Assembly (NCBI GenBank): GCA_037157565.1 | Contig: JAZHRO010000073.1 | Coordinates: forward strand, 179,477,001 to 179,541,000 | Direction of reading: 5' to 3' | Length of the DNA stretch: 64,000 nt | Source: Thalassia testudinum | Lineage: Eukaryota; Streptophyta; Magnoliopsida; Alismatales; Hydrocharitaceae | Shown: positions 54,819 through 64,000 of the stretch, piece by piece | Layout of the letters: the number at the start of each line of letters is the position of its first letter | How positions within the stretch are numbered: position 1 is the first letter of the stretch | Notes under the pieces: model-generated | Seen by the model: only the letters and a program-made list of their open reading frames with translations | Database searches by the model: none | What the model was told of the DNA's origin: nothing | Position numbers and translations under genes: made by a program

Positions 54819-56606
54819 TGTTGAACGTGCGAATCTCTACGCTAACGTGTTCAGTTTAGGAAAACCTGTCGTTGTAGCTTGAAAGTGAAGAACTCGTGTT
54901 CAACAAATAAAATTTATACCGAAATTGAAATTCCAGGTCGAACATAGGGAAGCGGACGTTTGATTTAAAAACTACACGTTTGTTTTTATTTGTCACGAAG
55001 AAATTCAATTTAAAACTATCTAATTATTTACAATAAATAGAAAAGAGAGAGAGAGGGTAAGAGAGAGAGAATATTACACATAGAAATCAAAATGAGATGT
55101 AGAATAAATAAAGAATTTATCATTAAGGAGATTGTTCATTACAACTAGAAAGCATAAAACAATTACACTAGAAAGCGATAAATTTACTCTAGAAAGCATT
55201 AAAAGAATGGAGGGAGAAATGTCCTCCTTGATGATTGCTTGGAGGACGAGTAGACTACTCTATAAAGCAGTAAATCTATACTAGAAAGTAGTAAAAAGAA
55301 TAGGGAGAGAGAAAATCCTCCTCGACGGTCGCTTGGAGGACGAGCCGAACGGACGACGCCTGGACGAAGGAGGACGAAGCGGGACAAAGGAGGACGAAGC
55401 AGAAGAATGGGAACGAAGCAGCACGCCGTCGTCGTCGCGGGATCCACTTCCGAAGGGGGACGAAAATTTGGACTTTATCTCGCAAGAAGCATCCCGGGTG
55501 TGGGACAAGCTTCTCTTGAGCTTTGGAGAGGTAGAGAGGAGAAGGAAGGGATGAGAATTTCATATGGAGGGGGTCTCCTTTTATAGTTGCAAGGAGTGGG
55601 GGCAAAATGGTCATTACAACTTTAAAATAATAAATGAGGGGTCTTTAGTGACGGATAAATCCGTCACTAAAGCCCCCAATGTGGGCGTAGCTCCTGCGCC
55701 CACACGTGCCTCCTCAGCTGCCCATGCACAACGCTTACGCCCACGTACTTTGATTCTCAGCCGTCCAATCACAAGATCGGACGGCTTAAGACGCGTCTTC
55801 GCCCGCTGCCGCGCCCCCTCCTGACGCGTGCGATCGCGCATCCATGCCGCACGTTCAATCGCCCGTGATCTCAATTGAGCACAGATGGCCATTCGATCAA
55901 GATCCGACGCCCGCCCGCGCTCGCTCGCCCGCGCGGTCCTCCCCTTCACTGCGGCTCGAACCCGCGCCCGCAGCTCGCTTAAGCGCACTCCACCGCTGTG
56001 CTACGAGGCACAGATGGTCGAGCGGGTGCCTTTAGGCGCAGCTGACCACAGCCGTTGGATCCAGATCCAACGGCGGAGAGCGAGCGGGTGCGGGATCATC
56101 AGGAATTACATGCGTCCATTTGGGCGGCCGAGATGACACCACATGGTGCCATCTTGGTCGTCCATCTTCTGGAAGTTGTAGATGGTGCCATGGATTTCGG
56201 ATTGACTCGATTTTTGCATCGATGGGCTGCGATCGTCGATCCGAATTCATCCGTGCGGTCGGATTTGTCATCTGAAGTGCAAATTTACACCATAGTGGCC
56301 CTTGATCTTCTAGGGTTCCCCGATCACTATCTGATGCTACGGATGCCTGATTAGGGCGATCTTGGAGTCGTTGAACTCCAATCGTCGCCCTGATCACATC
56401 CATACGGTTGGATTTTGATCCGAGGCTCTGATAAAGTGTTTGCCCTGTCCAAGCACATAAAAGGAGACAATTAACCTCCATTTTATTCAAACTACTCTAA
56501 ATGCAAGATGATGCATGTTATGCAATATTTATATCATGAAATGCGATCCTATGCTTAAGAGCATGCATAAATAGACATTTTAAGTTGTGTAAATGTGTTT
56601 ACATCA
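54819..56606 (-). repeat. 3' LTR of element H
   Basis: Starts TGTTGAACGTG and ends TTTACATCA (1,788 bp). It has CTAGAAAGC-type repeats in two blocks (about 55145-55200 and 55255-55295) around a duplicated segment, an inverted TATA box (55577-55586) and a 13-bp perfect inverted repeat with a 4-base loop (55643-55655, 55660-55672). The tRNA-like module (about 55947-56018) has A-box-like TAGCACAGCGGTGGAGTGC and B-box-like GGGTTCGAGCC. A GATCCAACGG palindrome is at about 56051-56072. The G-box palindrome at 56131-56154 has lost its core (CATG). Confidence 0.93.
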
Positions 56607-58230
56607 TACCCCCATGCCTATCTTTTACTAGCCCCTAGCAAAAACTATATGCTATTTATAAAAGAATTAGGTTGGATTATTTGGACCTGAGTTATTTTCA
56701 ATCATTAAGAAATTATCTACTTAGGAACTGAACTTTCAAAGACACAACAGCGCCCGAGTATCAGCCAAAATGCAGACTGCCTCAAGCCCTCGCCTTATTA
56801 AAAGAAAATTTTCTTTTTCTCTTTTTTTTTTCTTTTTTTTTTTTTTGAATTTTCAAATTTTAGGGTTTAAGAGTGGCTTTCTACGGCCATTCAACTCACC
56901 CAAGATTTGATGAGAACCCTAAGCTTTAAGCATCTTATTGTGATTGTGATAGACTCGTTGACCGGCAGTTAGAACAGACTTCGGATTTCTACGCCTCTAG
57001 GTGACCTCAAAAAGACTTCTGCCTAAAGGTGTATCTTTACAACCGGTAGCTTTCTCCCTACTTTTATTTTTTACGGGGTCAACAGAAGGGTGAATCCAGT
57101 GTATATCTCCCCGGTTTATTCTACTTCTCCACTTCTTCCTAAGTGTTTTGGGAATTTTTAGTGCATTTACTGAGCTGGGTTCTGGACAACCGGTCGATGA
57201 GCTGTTACCACCGACAACTTGCCAGCCATACTCGTGCGGCGAAGTGTGGCTTATTTCTTTTTTTTTCTTTTCTCCTTTTCTTTTTGATTTTTTTTTCTTT
57301 TTTTTTTTTAAGTAGGTGGCTTCCCTAGCCTAAGATTTACCTAAGGGCAGCAAAAAGAGAAAGATCCAGTGACTGGGCTCTGGACAACCTACCTATGGGC
57401 TATTACCCAGGATAACTTGCCAGCCATATCACCCTAGAAGGTTCATTAGCTACCCAATTTCTGTTAAAATCGCCAAACAACGAGTCAGTGACAAGATAAT
57501 GTGTAGATGCTAGAAACTCAAAATTCCCTCAAATCAGAGGGTGGGTTGATAAGTCGTGTACTTATCACCCAAACTTATTTACTCCAATTAAAATAAAATT
57601 CGGGTTGGCGAGAACTCGAAAAATAGATCCACTTTTTAATGGATACACGGGCTGATTATTATGTGGTGGATAAGTCCAAAGACCTGAAGGGTCTTTGTGT
57701 TCAGATCTTAATGTAGTATTTCCTAAGATTGAAAATTTTCTTAAACCCAAATTCTCTTTCCTAATTCTAAAAATTTTTTTCTTTTTTTTATAAAAGGAAA
57801 TAAAACAAATCTGCGGAGCTGATGAATGAATTCAGAGATAAATATCCACCCCCCATGCCTATCTAATGCAATGTCCTCATTGTATTAAAAAGACATAAAA
57901 CAGAGTGGAAAAGCGTAGAAAGCACCTGAATTGCGTGAATATCAGGTCTGCTCCGAGATGAAAACTAAAAAGAACTGTATATGTGCTGAGTTTAGTGCCT
58001 TCAGCTAGGCACACTATACAAAGAAAAGAAATGAAGAATTCACAAGTGCAGGTCAGAATCAGAATAAACAGAAGAATCCTCTGACCTGTCAGCAGAGGTC
58101 CACAGATGTGGACCAGATTGTGGTGCAGACCCATCCCCCATAATCGAGAATATCTTAGGTTCTGGATAAAAATTACCCAAAACCTAAAATCAGAATGCAA
58201 GCGGGGTCGGGCCTGCGATTTATGAGGATA
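56607..58230 (-). other. 3' internal region of element H
   Basis: Terminal polypurine tract (56607-56620), hairpin TTTTACTA (56623-56630) with TAGCAAAA (56636-56643), paired direct repeats (57175-57231, 57376-57430), pyrimidine tract (57253-57312), internal polypurine tract (about 57850-57885, with ccccccatgcc) and hairpin GTGCCT/AGGCAC (57995-58012). Same order as B. No gene. Confidence 0.75.
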
Positions 58231-59716
58231 CAACCCAAGACCAAAAAGTCGGGTTACAGAGAATTGAAGCTCAAAAGGATAATCGTTGAATGTGTGCTTG
58301 AGTTTCAACATCCTTAGAATAGATGTCGTAAGGGTTCTGACTCGATGGTTTCAGCTTAATATGCACTCTTCGACACAATCTTGTACTTCCTCCGGAATTG
58401 GCTTCCCAAATCAGAACTTCCCGACTCCTATCCTCCTCATTCAGCATGTCAAATTCCAGGACCTCTTGCATGTTAATCACCCCATATGAAATCTCCAAGT
58501 CTAAATGATGTGGCAGAATCAGAATTGACTTGGGTCTAACTATCTCAGAAACAGAATTCTCGATAAGCTCAACGGGATGTAACTGATAATCAGGGCATTG
58601 AATTGATTCCTCCAGAAAATACGATTCTGGATCCGTAATGTGTGCCCTAATAAAATCAGTTTTCTCAGTTATTGAGCTATCGAATGATCAATCAGATTCC
58701 TCAGGCCCAATCGTCTCACAGAAATCGTGTTCAGAAAACTCGCGTGAGACTTCACAACTTGAATCTTCACCATCAAAGAAATCAGGATCCGTATCAATGT
58801 ATGTCCCAAAATCAGTTGTCCCTTTCTATTACCAGGAGACATACGTTTCCTCGTAACCCGGCTCGGGGATCTCAGGTGAAGAAATCAGATCTTCCTTAAT
58901 TGGTCACTTTAATTCAATCTGGTCAGCCTCGAAACACATGTCCCCCCCAACAGGTGCCTAAGCGGGTTCTGTCATTGGCTTTCCTGAAGAAGGTTCATCC
59001 TGGGAATCATCCCAAGATTGAATCAAAGCAACCACGAATCTCATCTTCAATTTCTCTAATTTCCCAAGTAGAAACTCACCCGGGTTCTTATTCTTAACGT
59101 CCTGGAGCCAATCCAACAAAGACTTATTCAAATCATCAATCATTTCAATCAGAGGCTCCAATCTCTCATTGCAAGGTATTGGCTGAACTTCTAAAGATTG
59201 AATGATATTCCTCAAGTTAGCCAGAACCTTATCTTGAACCTGATTAACCTGAACCAAATGAGTTGGTTCAGGATTGGGCGGGTTTGACATCAATGTAGAG
59301 GAATTAACGAATTGAGATTCGTTATACCCTTCCTGATAATAGGTCATTTTAGATTGTTCAAATGATGGTGATGACCTAAAGGCAGTGAAATCAGAGGATG
59401 GGTAAGGATCGGTGTATCCTTCTTGATTGTAGATCGTATTAGGTTGTTCATGAAAGGAAGACGATCTATAATCGATGTAGCTCTGAGAAGGATAGAAATC
59501 AGAATCAAAGTGTTCAAGGTTAGACCCTAAACACGGGGATCTGAAATTGTATCCCCAATCCGAATTATCCCAACTGACTGATGGTTGATTACAATACGAG
59601 TCGGGATAATCGTCATGTTGAGGATAATTCACAACAGGAGGGAAAGAGCGGGAATGTATGAAATATGTGGAAGGATTCATGAGACACGGGAGGAAGAAAG
59701 GTGCCCTGCAATACAA
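58231..59716 (-). pseudogene. Long frame of unknown function in element H (degraded)
   Basis: The first 252 codons (59716 down to 58958) are open. They align without gaps to the N-terminal half of the B protein, with roughly four in five residues the same. At the codon where B has a TAG, H has CAG and continues for 14 codons to its own TAG at 58958. A further TGA follows, and the Met that could restart in B (8875) is absent. Downstream the same frame shows LEFDMLNEEDRS and EVLIWEANSGG. A frame change near 58300 precedes the tail TRLFGLGLYPHKS. The function is unknown. Confidence 0.75.
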
Positions 59717-60835
59717 ACAATCAAACCTGTCCTTAAATGGGTTAGCCTAAAGACCTACAGACTCCCAAAACCCGTCTTGAGATAAAGGAACGATTTGATC
59801 TACTTCTGTCTGTTCAATCCAACCAGTTAGAAGGAGGGACTGGGGAGAAGGTTCTTCCTTTGGCTTGTGCCTCCGGTTCCTAGTGTAGCCCTCAGCTGCG
59901 ATCGTTTGATTCTGCTCCCCTAGCTAGACATCAGATTGAACAGTAGAAACAGACCAATCGAAAATAATCTCATTCTGGGTTCTGAAGAGCGAGTCCAATC
60001 CTTAAGGCCAACGTCTACTCTGTTTTATTTAAGGCTAGGTTTGAATGTGCTTTGGAATGTGATGGGCCCTTTAAATGGGTTGTGTCCTTAATGATTGATT
60101 GATTTGTGTGTGCGTGCACAACCAGTGGTTTTCAAGCAAGATTGTTTTTGATGCGGTGAATTTTAAGGTTCAAATCTTGCTTAGTAGCTTTTAGGATTCA
60201 ACTTTAGGTGTTGTCAAATAGGTTTCGTTGGCACACCATGTTTTGCAAGCACAGGTGAAGATGTTTTCCTTCAAAGCTTAAAAAGAATGTGGAGTGCCTG
60301 GTAAATCCCTAAGAGTTCAACCTAATTGGCAGCTACTTGATGAGTTGATTTTATTTGAAGTTGTGCGACCCAATCAACTCAAACAATTGGCCTGATGCAC
60401 CACTTAATTAGGCACACAAATGATTACTTAATCTGATTTCTACTCAATTATGTGTTTGAATGTGTGTATCAACTCCTAAAATCAGTTTACTGGTTGAGTT
60501 TGAAAACCAGATGAGGTTGTGTACCTCTGTGAGATTTTTTAATTTTTCTTTTTTTAATGTGGGGGTTGGGGCAGGTGTGGGTGTCAAACAACAAACAATC
60601 TAACCTTAGAGTTTATAAGAACACCTAGGTTGATTGATGTTTAGATTATTATGTTGTGAAATGAAATCTAATGGGTGGGAGGTGGGGGATAACTTACAGA
60701 ACCTTCCCCAGCACTTTTCTCCGATCCACCGCTTTTGCTTGTCTCGAAAGAGTACCTGCAATTACAATAAGAGAGAAAAGTGAGGTCAATGATTTGTAAG
60801 TTACAAAATGCGAAGAGAAAGCAAAGATTGTCGCC
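59717..60835 (-). other. Untranslated leader of element H
   Basis: It matches the leader of B over its length. The inverted repeat near 60358-60404 is kept with one mismatch in the left arm. No gene. Confidence 0.65.
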
Positions 60836-60856
60836 TACCCAACAACAGCGCCAAAA
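60836..60856 (-). promoter_or_regulatory. Primer binding site of element H
   Basis: The reverse complement, ttttggcgctgttgttgggt, matches the tRNA-Asp complement in its first part (TGGCGC) and has decayed at three positions after that. Confidence 0.85.
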
Positions 60857-62602
60857 TATTGGACTTACGAATTGCTACGCTAACATGTTCGATTTTGGAA
60901 AACCTGTCGTTGTAGCTTGAAAGAAATAAAATTCCGGGTCGAACACAGGGAGGCAGACGTTTGATTTAAAAACTACGCATTTGTTTTTATTTGTCACGAA
61001 GAAATTCAATTTAAAACTATCTAATTATTTACAATAAATAGAAAAGAGAGAGAGAGGGTAAGAGAGAGAGAATATTACACATAGAAATCAAAATGAGATG
61101 TAGAATAAACAAAGAATTTATCATTAAGGAGATTGTTCATTACAACTAGAAAGCATAAAACAATTACACTAGAAAGTGATAAATTTACTCTAGAAAGCAT
61201 TAAAAGAATGGAGGGAGAAATGTCCTCCTCGACGATTGCTTGGAGGACGAATAGACTACTCTAGAAAGCAGTAAATCTATACTAGAAAGTAGTAAAAAGA
61301 ATAGGGAGAGAGAAAATCCTCCCTGATGGTCGCTTGGAGGACGAGCCGGACGGGACGATACCTGGATGAAGGAGGATGAAGCGGGACAATGGAGGACGAA
61401 GTAGAAGAACGGGAACGGAGCAGCACGCCGTCGTTGTCACGGGATCCACTTCCGAAGGGGGATGAAAATTTGGACTTTATCTCGCGAGAAGCATCCCGGG
61501 TGTGGGACAAGCTTCTCTTGAGCTTTGGAGAGGTAGAGAGGAGAAGGAAGGGATGAGAATTTCATATGGAGGGGGTCTCCTTTTATAGTTGCAAGGAGTG
61601 GGGGTAAAATGGTCATTACAACTTTAAAATAATAAATGAGGGGTCTTTAGTGACGGATAAATCCATCACTAAAGCCCCCAACGTGGGCATAGCTCCCGCG
61701 CCAATGCGTGCCTCCTCAGCTGCCCGCGCACAACGCTTATGCCCACGTACTTTGATTCTCAGCCGTCCAATCGCAAGATCGGACGGCTTAAGACCCATCT
61801 TCGCCCGCTGCCGCGCCCCCGCCTGGCGTGTGCGATCCCGCATCCATGCCACGCGTTCAATCGCGTGTGATCTCAATTGAGCGCAGACGGCCATCCGATC
61901 AAGATCCGACGCCCGCCCGCGCTCGCTCGCCCGCGCGGTCCTCCCCTTCGCTGTTGTTCGAACCCGAGCTCGCTTAAGCGCGCTCGACTGCTGTGCTACG
62001 AGGCGCGGATGGTCGAGCGGGCACTTTTAGGCACGGCTGACCACAGTCATTGGATCCAGATCCAACAGCAGAGAGCGAGCGGGTGCGAGGTCTTCAGGAA
62101 TTACATGCGGCCATTTGGGCGGCCGAGATGGTGCCACGTGGCGCCATCTTGGCCGTCCATCTTCTGGAAGTTGTAAATGGCGCCACGGATGTCAGATTGA
62201 CTCGATTTTTGCGTCGTTGGGCTGCGATCGTCGATTCGAATTCATCCGTGCGATCGAATTTCTCAACTGAAGTGTGGATTTACACCATCCTGGCCCTTGA
62301 TCTTCTAGGGTTCCCCAGTCACTATCTGATGCTACGGATGCCTGATTAGGGCGATCTTGGAGTCGTTGAACTCCAATCGTCGCCCTGATCACATCCATAC
62401 GGTTGGATCTTTGATTCGAGGCTCCGATGAAGTGTTTACCCTCTCCAAGCACATAAAAGGAGACAATTAACCTCCATTTTATTCAAACTACTCTAAATAC
62501 AAGATGATGCATGTTATGCAATATTTATATCATGAAATGCAATCCTATGCTTAGGAACATGCATAAATAGACATTTTAAGTTGTGTAAATGTGTTTACAT
62601 CA
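60857..62602 (-). repeat. 5' LTR of element H
   Basis: Starts TATTGGAC (TG decayed to TA) and ends TTTACATCA, 1,746 bp. It lacks about 40 bp near 60925 that the left LTR keeps. Inverted TATA box at 61579-61588; inverted repeat at about 61643-61673 with one mismatch. tRNA-like module (about 61950-62010): TAGCACAGCAGTCGAGC and GGGTTCGAACA. The G-box palindrome (62126-62149) keeps its CACGTG core. Confidence 0.92.
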
Positions 62603-62607
62603 CCCGC

Positions 62608-64000
62608 TTAATTAAGTGAGGTTTTGGTTAAGAAAAAATTCACCTAAACCCTGTAAAATTCATAAAAAAATATTCTCTAGGGTTTGGTACCTTCAATTTG
62701 ACCATCAGCACCCGTCTTGACCAAAAATAGAGTCTCAGACAGACATTTGCCCTAATTTGGGTTTTTGCATAAATTACCCAGTCAAACATGGTCAAAATCA
62801 AAATCCAACCTCACTAGATTCCTTAGGTCCAAATTAGGTTTGTACCAAAATTTGGACCCAAGATGAGATTGTCTTGACCTAGTTTGCAACTTGGTCCTAT
62901 CTGATTACATATATGCCCTTAACTTTCAAAATATTTACAAAGAGGCCCCCAACTTTGTCGTTGTTTTAACAAATAGGTCTCCACCACCATTAATCCTATT
63001 CCTACTTGCTCTGGTGACCTAAAATTGGCAAGAACTCCTTGATTCCATGATAAATCCCTTTCAAATTTGAAAGGGAAGTTCGTCAAGGAATTCCCTTCCA
63101 TCTAAGCCAACCCTTGGGCTCCAAGACATGCCCTGATTGCCATGCGAATCATTTGAAACTTGGGTTTCTTTTTGCCCACGAAGCTTTCCAAGCTTGGAAG
63201 CTTGGCTTCCAAGCTCTTCTCACCTTTAAACCCTTATGAAAGGAGCCCTAGATCTCCTCGAGTTCCCTAAGCTCTATTTCGACCGGATCTACCCTAATTT
63301 CCTCCCTCCTAATTCGGCCGAAAGGATCCTCGAGCTCCGGCAATCTCCTTCAACCTCCCTCGTCGTCCATCCACAATACCAACAGTGGATTTATCTTCCT
63401 CATCTTCTTCCAGGTCATGGCATACCAGTAGGAGTCTCTCCCTCCATCGTCCTCGCCGTTTCCTTCTCACCAGAGTCACCTTCGTCTCCGGCGTTGGCCA
63501 TATCGCAACCGATGTCGCTTCTGCCCCTCTTCATCTGCCAATCGCCTAGATAAGTCTCCTACCTCCTCTACTTCATTTTCATCCCAACCGTACTCAATTT
63601 CGACCACGCTACCTCCCATTCACCGTCATCCCTTCTGCGTCTAGCCACTCCTCTGGTGAGGCACATCTCGCCCCACACACTACCAAACCCCTCACCGACC
63701 ACCTCACGACCTCCACCGTATTCCACTCTATAAAACCCCTCTCCCCATTCTCTTTATTATCCACTCAAACCCGCCACCGAACAACCCACCTTTCTGCCAT
63801 CATTCCCGACTCCATCCAGCCACCTCAACCACTCAAACTCCACGTAACCACCACCGTCGACTTCACCTCACCAAGGCGAAGCTTCTGAACATTTTTATTG
63901 GGGCTTTTAGCTAATTTTTATGGTTTCAAGTACAGCCACCCCCACGCCATTGCTAGAGCTTCTTTGCGAAGCTCCAAGCCTTGTTCGTGTGGAGATTCAC
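62608..64000 (+). repeat. 3' LTR of element E, continued
   Basis: Resumes the E LTR after the H insertion and follows the 5' LTR in order to the window end. It includes the AAGCTTGG palindrome cluster (63180-63215) and the runs ccctaatttcctccctcct and caaggcgaagcttctgaac. The TATA is decayed to tatgaaag (63234). A frame at 63236-63553 is not a gene. Confidence 0.9.

Larger units (their letters stand above)
54819..62602 (-). mobile_element. Element H: non-autonomous LTR retrotransposon, same family as B
   Basis: A full element of 7,784 bp, TG...CA, with a perfect target duplication cccgc (54814-54818, 62603-62607), inserted in the 3' LTR of E. In element sense it runs right to left: 5' LTR 60857-62602, primer site, leader, long frame, hairpin, internal tract, paired repeats, terminal tract, 3' LTR 54819-56606. 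It carries no gag or pol. Compared with B it has the same order throughout and the same unknown frame, but with more stops. Confidence 0.93.
33204..64000 (+). mobile_element. Element E: Athila/Tat-type Ty3/gypsy retrotransposon with nested insertions
   Basis: E is the only element here with full gag and pol remnants. Order: 5' LTR 33204-35810, primer site, leader, gag (36932-38470), element G insertion, protease to integrase (49013-52903), 3' region, polypurine tract, and 3' LTR from 54512, itself split by element H and running off the window. The LTR is 2.6 kb. Every coding section has stops. The tRNA-Asp-like primer site, the order of protease, RT, RNase H and integrase, and the motifs place it in the Athila/Tat group. 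Confidence 0.9.

Overview
This window is repeat-dense DNA from a flowering-plant nuclear genome. I see no host gene, tRNA, rRNA or prokaryotic feature. The evidence is a plant-type L1 LINE, Ty3/gypsy elements of Athila/Tat type with tRNA-Asp primer sites, solo LTRs with 5-bp target duplications, and many stops in every pol-like reading frame. I cannot name the species. The nesting suggests a large, methylated intergenic or pericentromeric region.

Layout. 1-13083 holds element A, minus strand, with a decayed gag. Its right LTR is split by element B (4954-12635, minus). 13084-14918 is unassigned. 14919 onward is element C (minus). It is interrupted by a Copia-type solo LTR (18477-19829) and then by element D (from about 20231, minus). 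D is interrupted by a LINE (about 23960-30943), and the LINE itself holds two solo gypsy-type LTRs (26122-27699 and 28244-29653). At 31390 D is entered by LTR F (plus), which is truncated at 33203 by element E (33204 to beyond the window, plus). E holds element G (38475-49012, plus, in its coding region) and element H (54819-62602, minus, in its 3' LTR). The chain C, D, F, E, then G or H is five insertions deep. Most steps are supported by TG...CA ends and target duplications: G gcagc/gccgc, H cccgc, B gctgt/gcttt, Copia solo LTR cttcc, gypsy solo LTR gcagt.

How the elements relate. E is the only element with a recognisable pol (protease, RT, RNase H, integrase). It is dead: several stops, loss of the RT catalytic Asp-Asp segment, and an integrase catalytic Asp changed to Asn. 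G keeps gag and protease but has no RT or integrase. B, H and C carry no gag or pol. In that place they have one long reading frame of about 500 codons for an unrecognised protein. They share leader, primer site and 3' architecture with the gag-bearing element A. These look like non-autonomous elements that borrow machinery from autonomous relatives.

The main unexplained signal is a conserved non-coding layout. (1) A hairpin with paired base changes sits between the coding region and an internal polypurine tract. (2) A second hairpin, TTTTGCTA paired with TAGCAAAA, abuts the terminal polypurine tract in six elements on both strands. (3) The U3 of the A/B/C/H LTRs carries, in fixed order, a palindromic G-box, a GATCCAACGG palindrome, a tRNA-like module with A- and B-box-like sequences, a TTTAGTGACGG inverted repeat and a TATA box. 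(4) The G LTR has a 720-bp stretch with about 50 AGCT tetramers.
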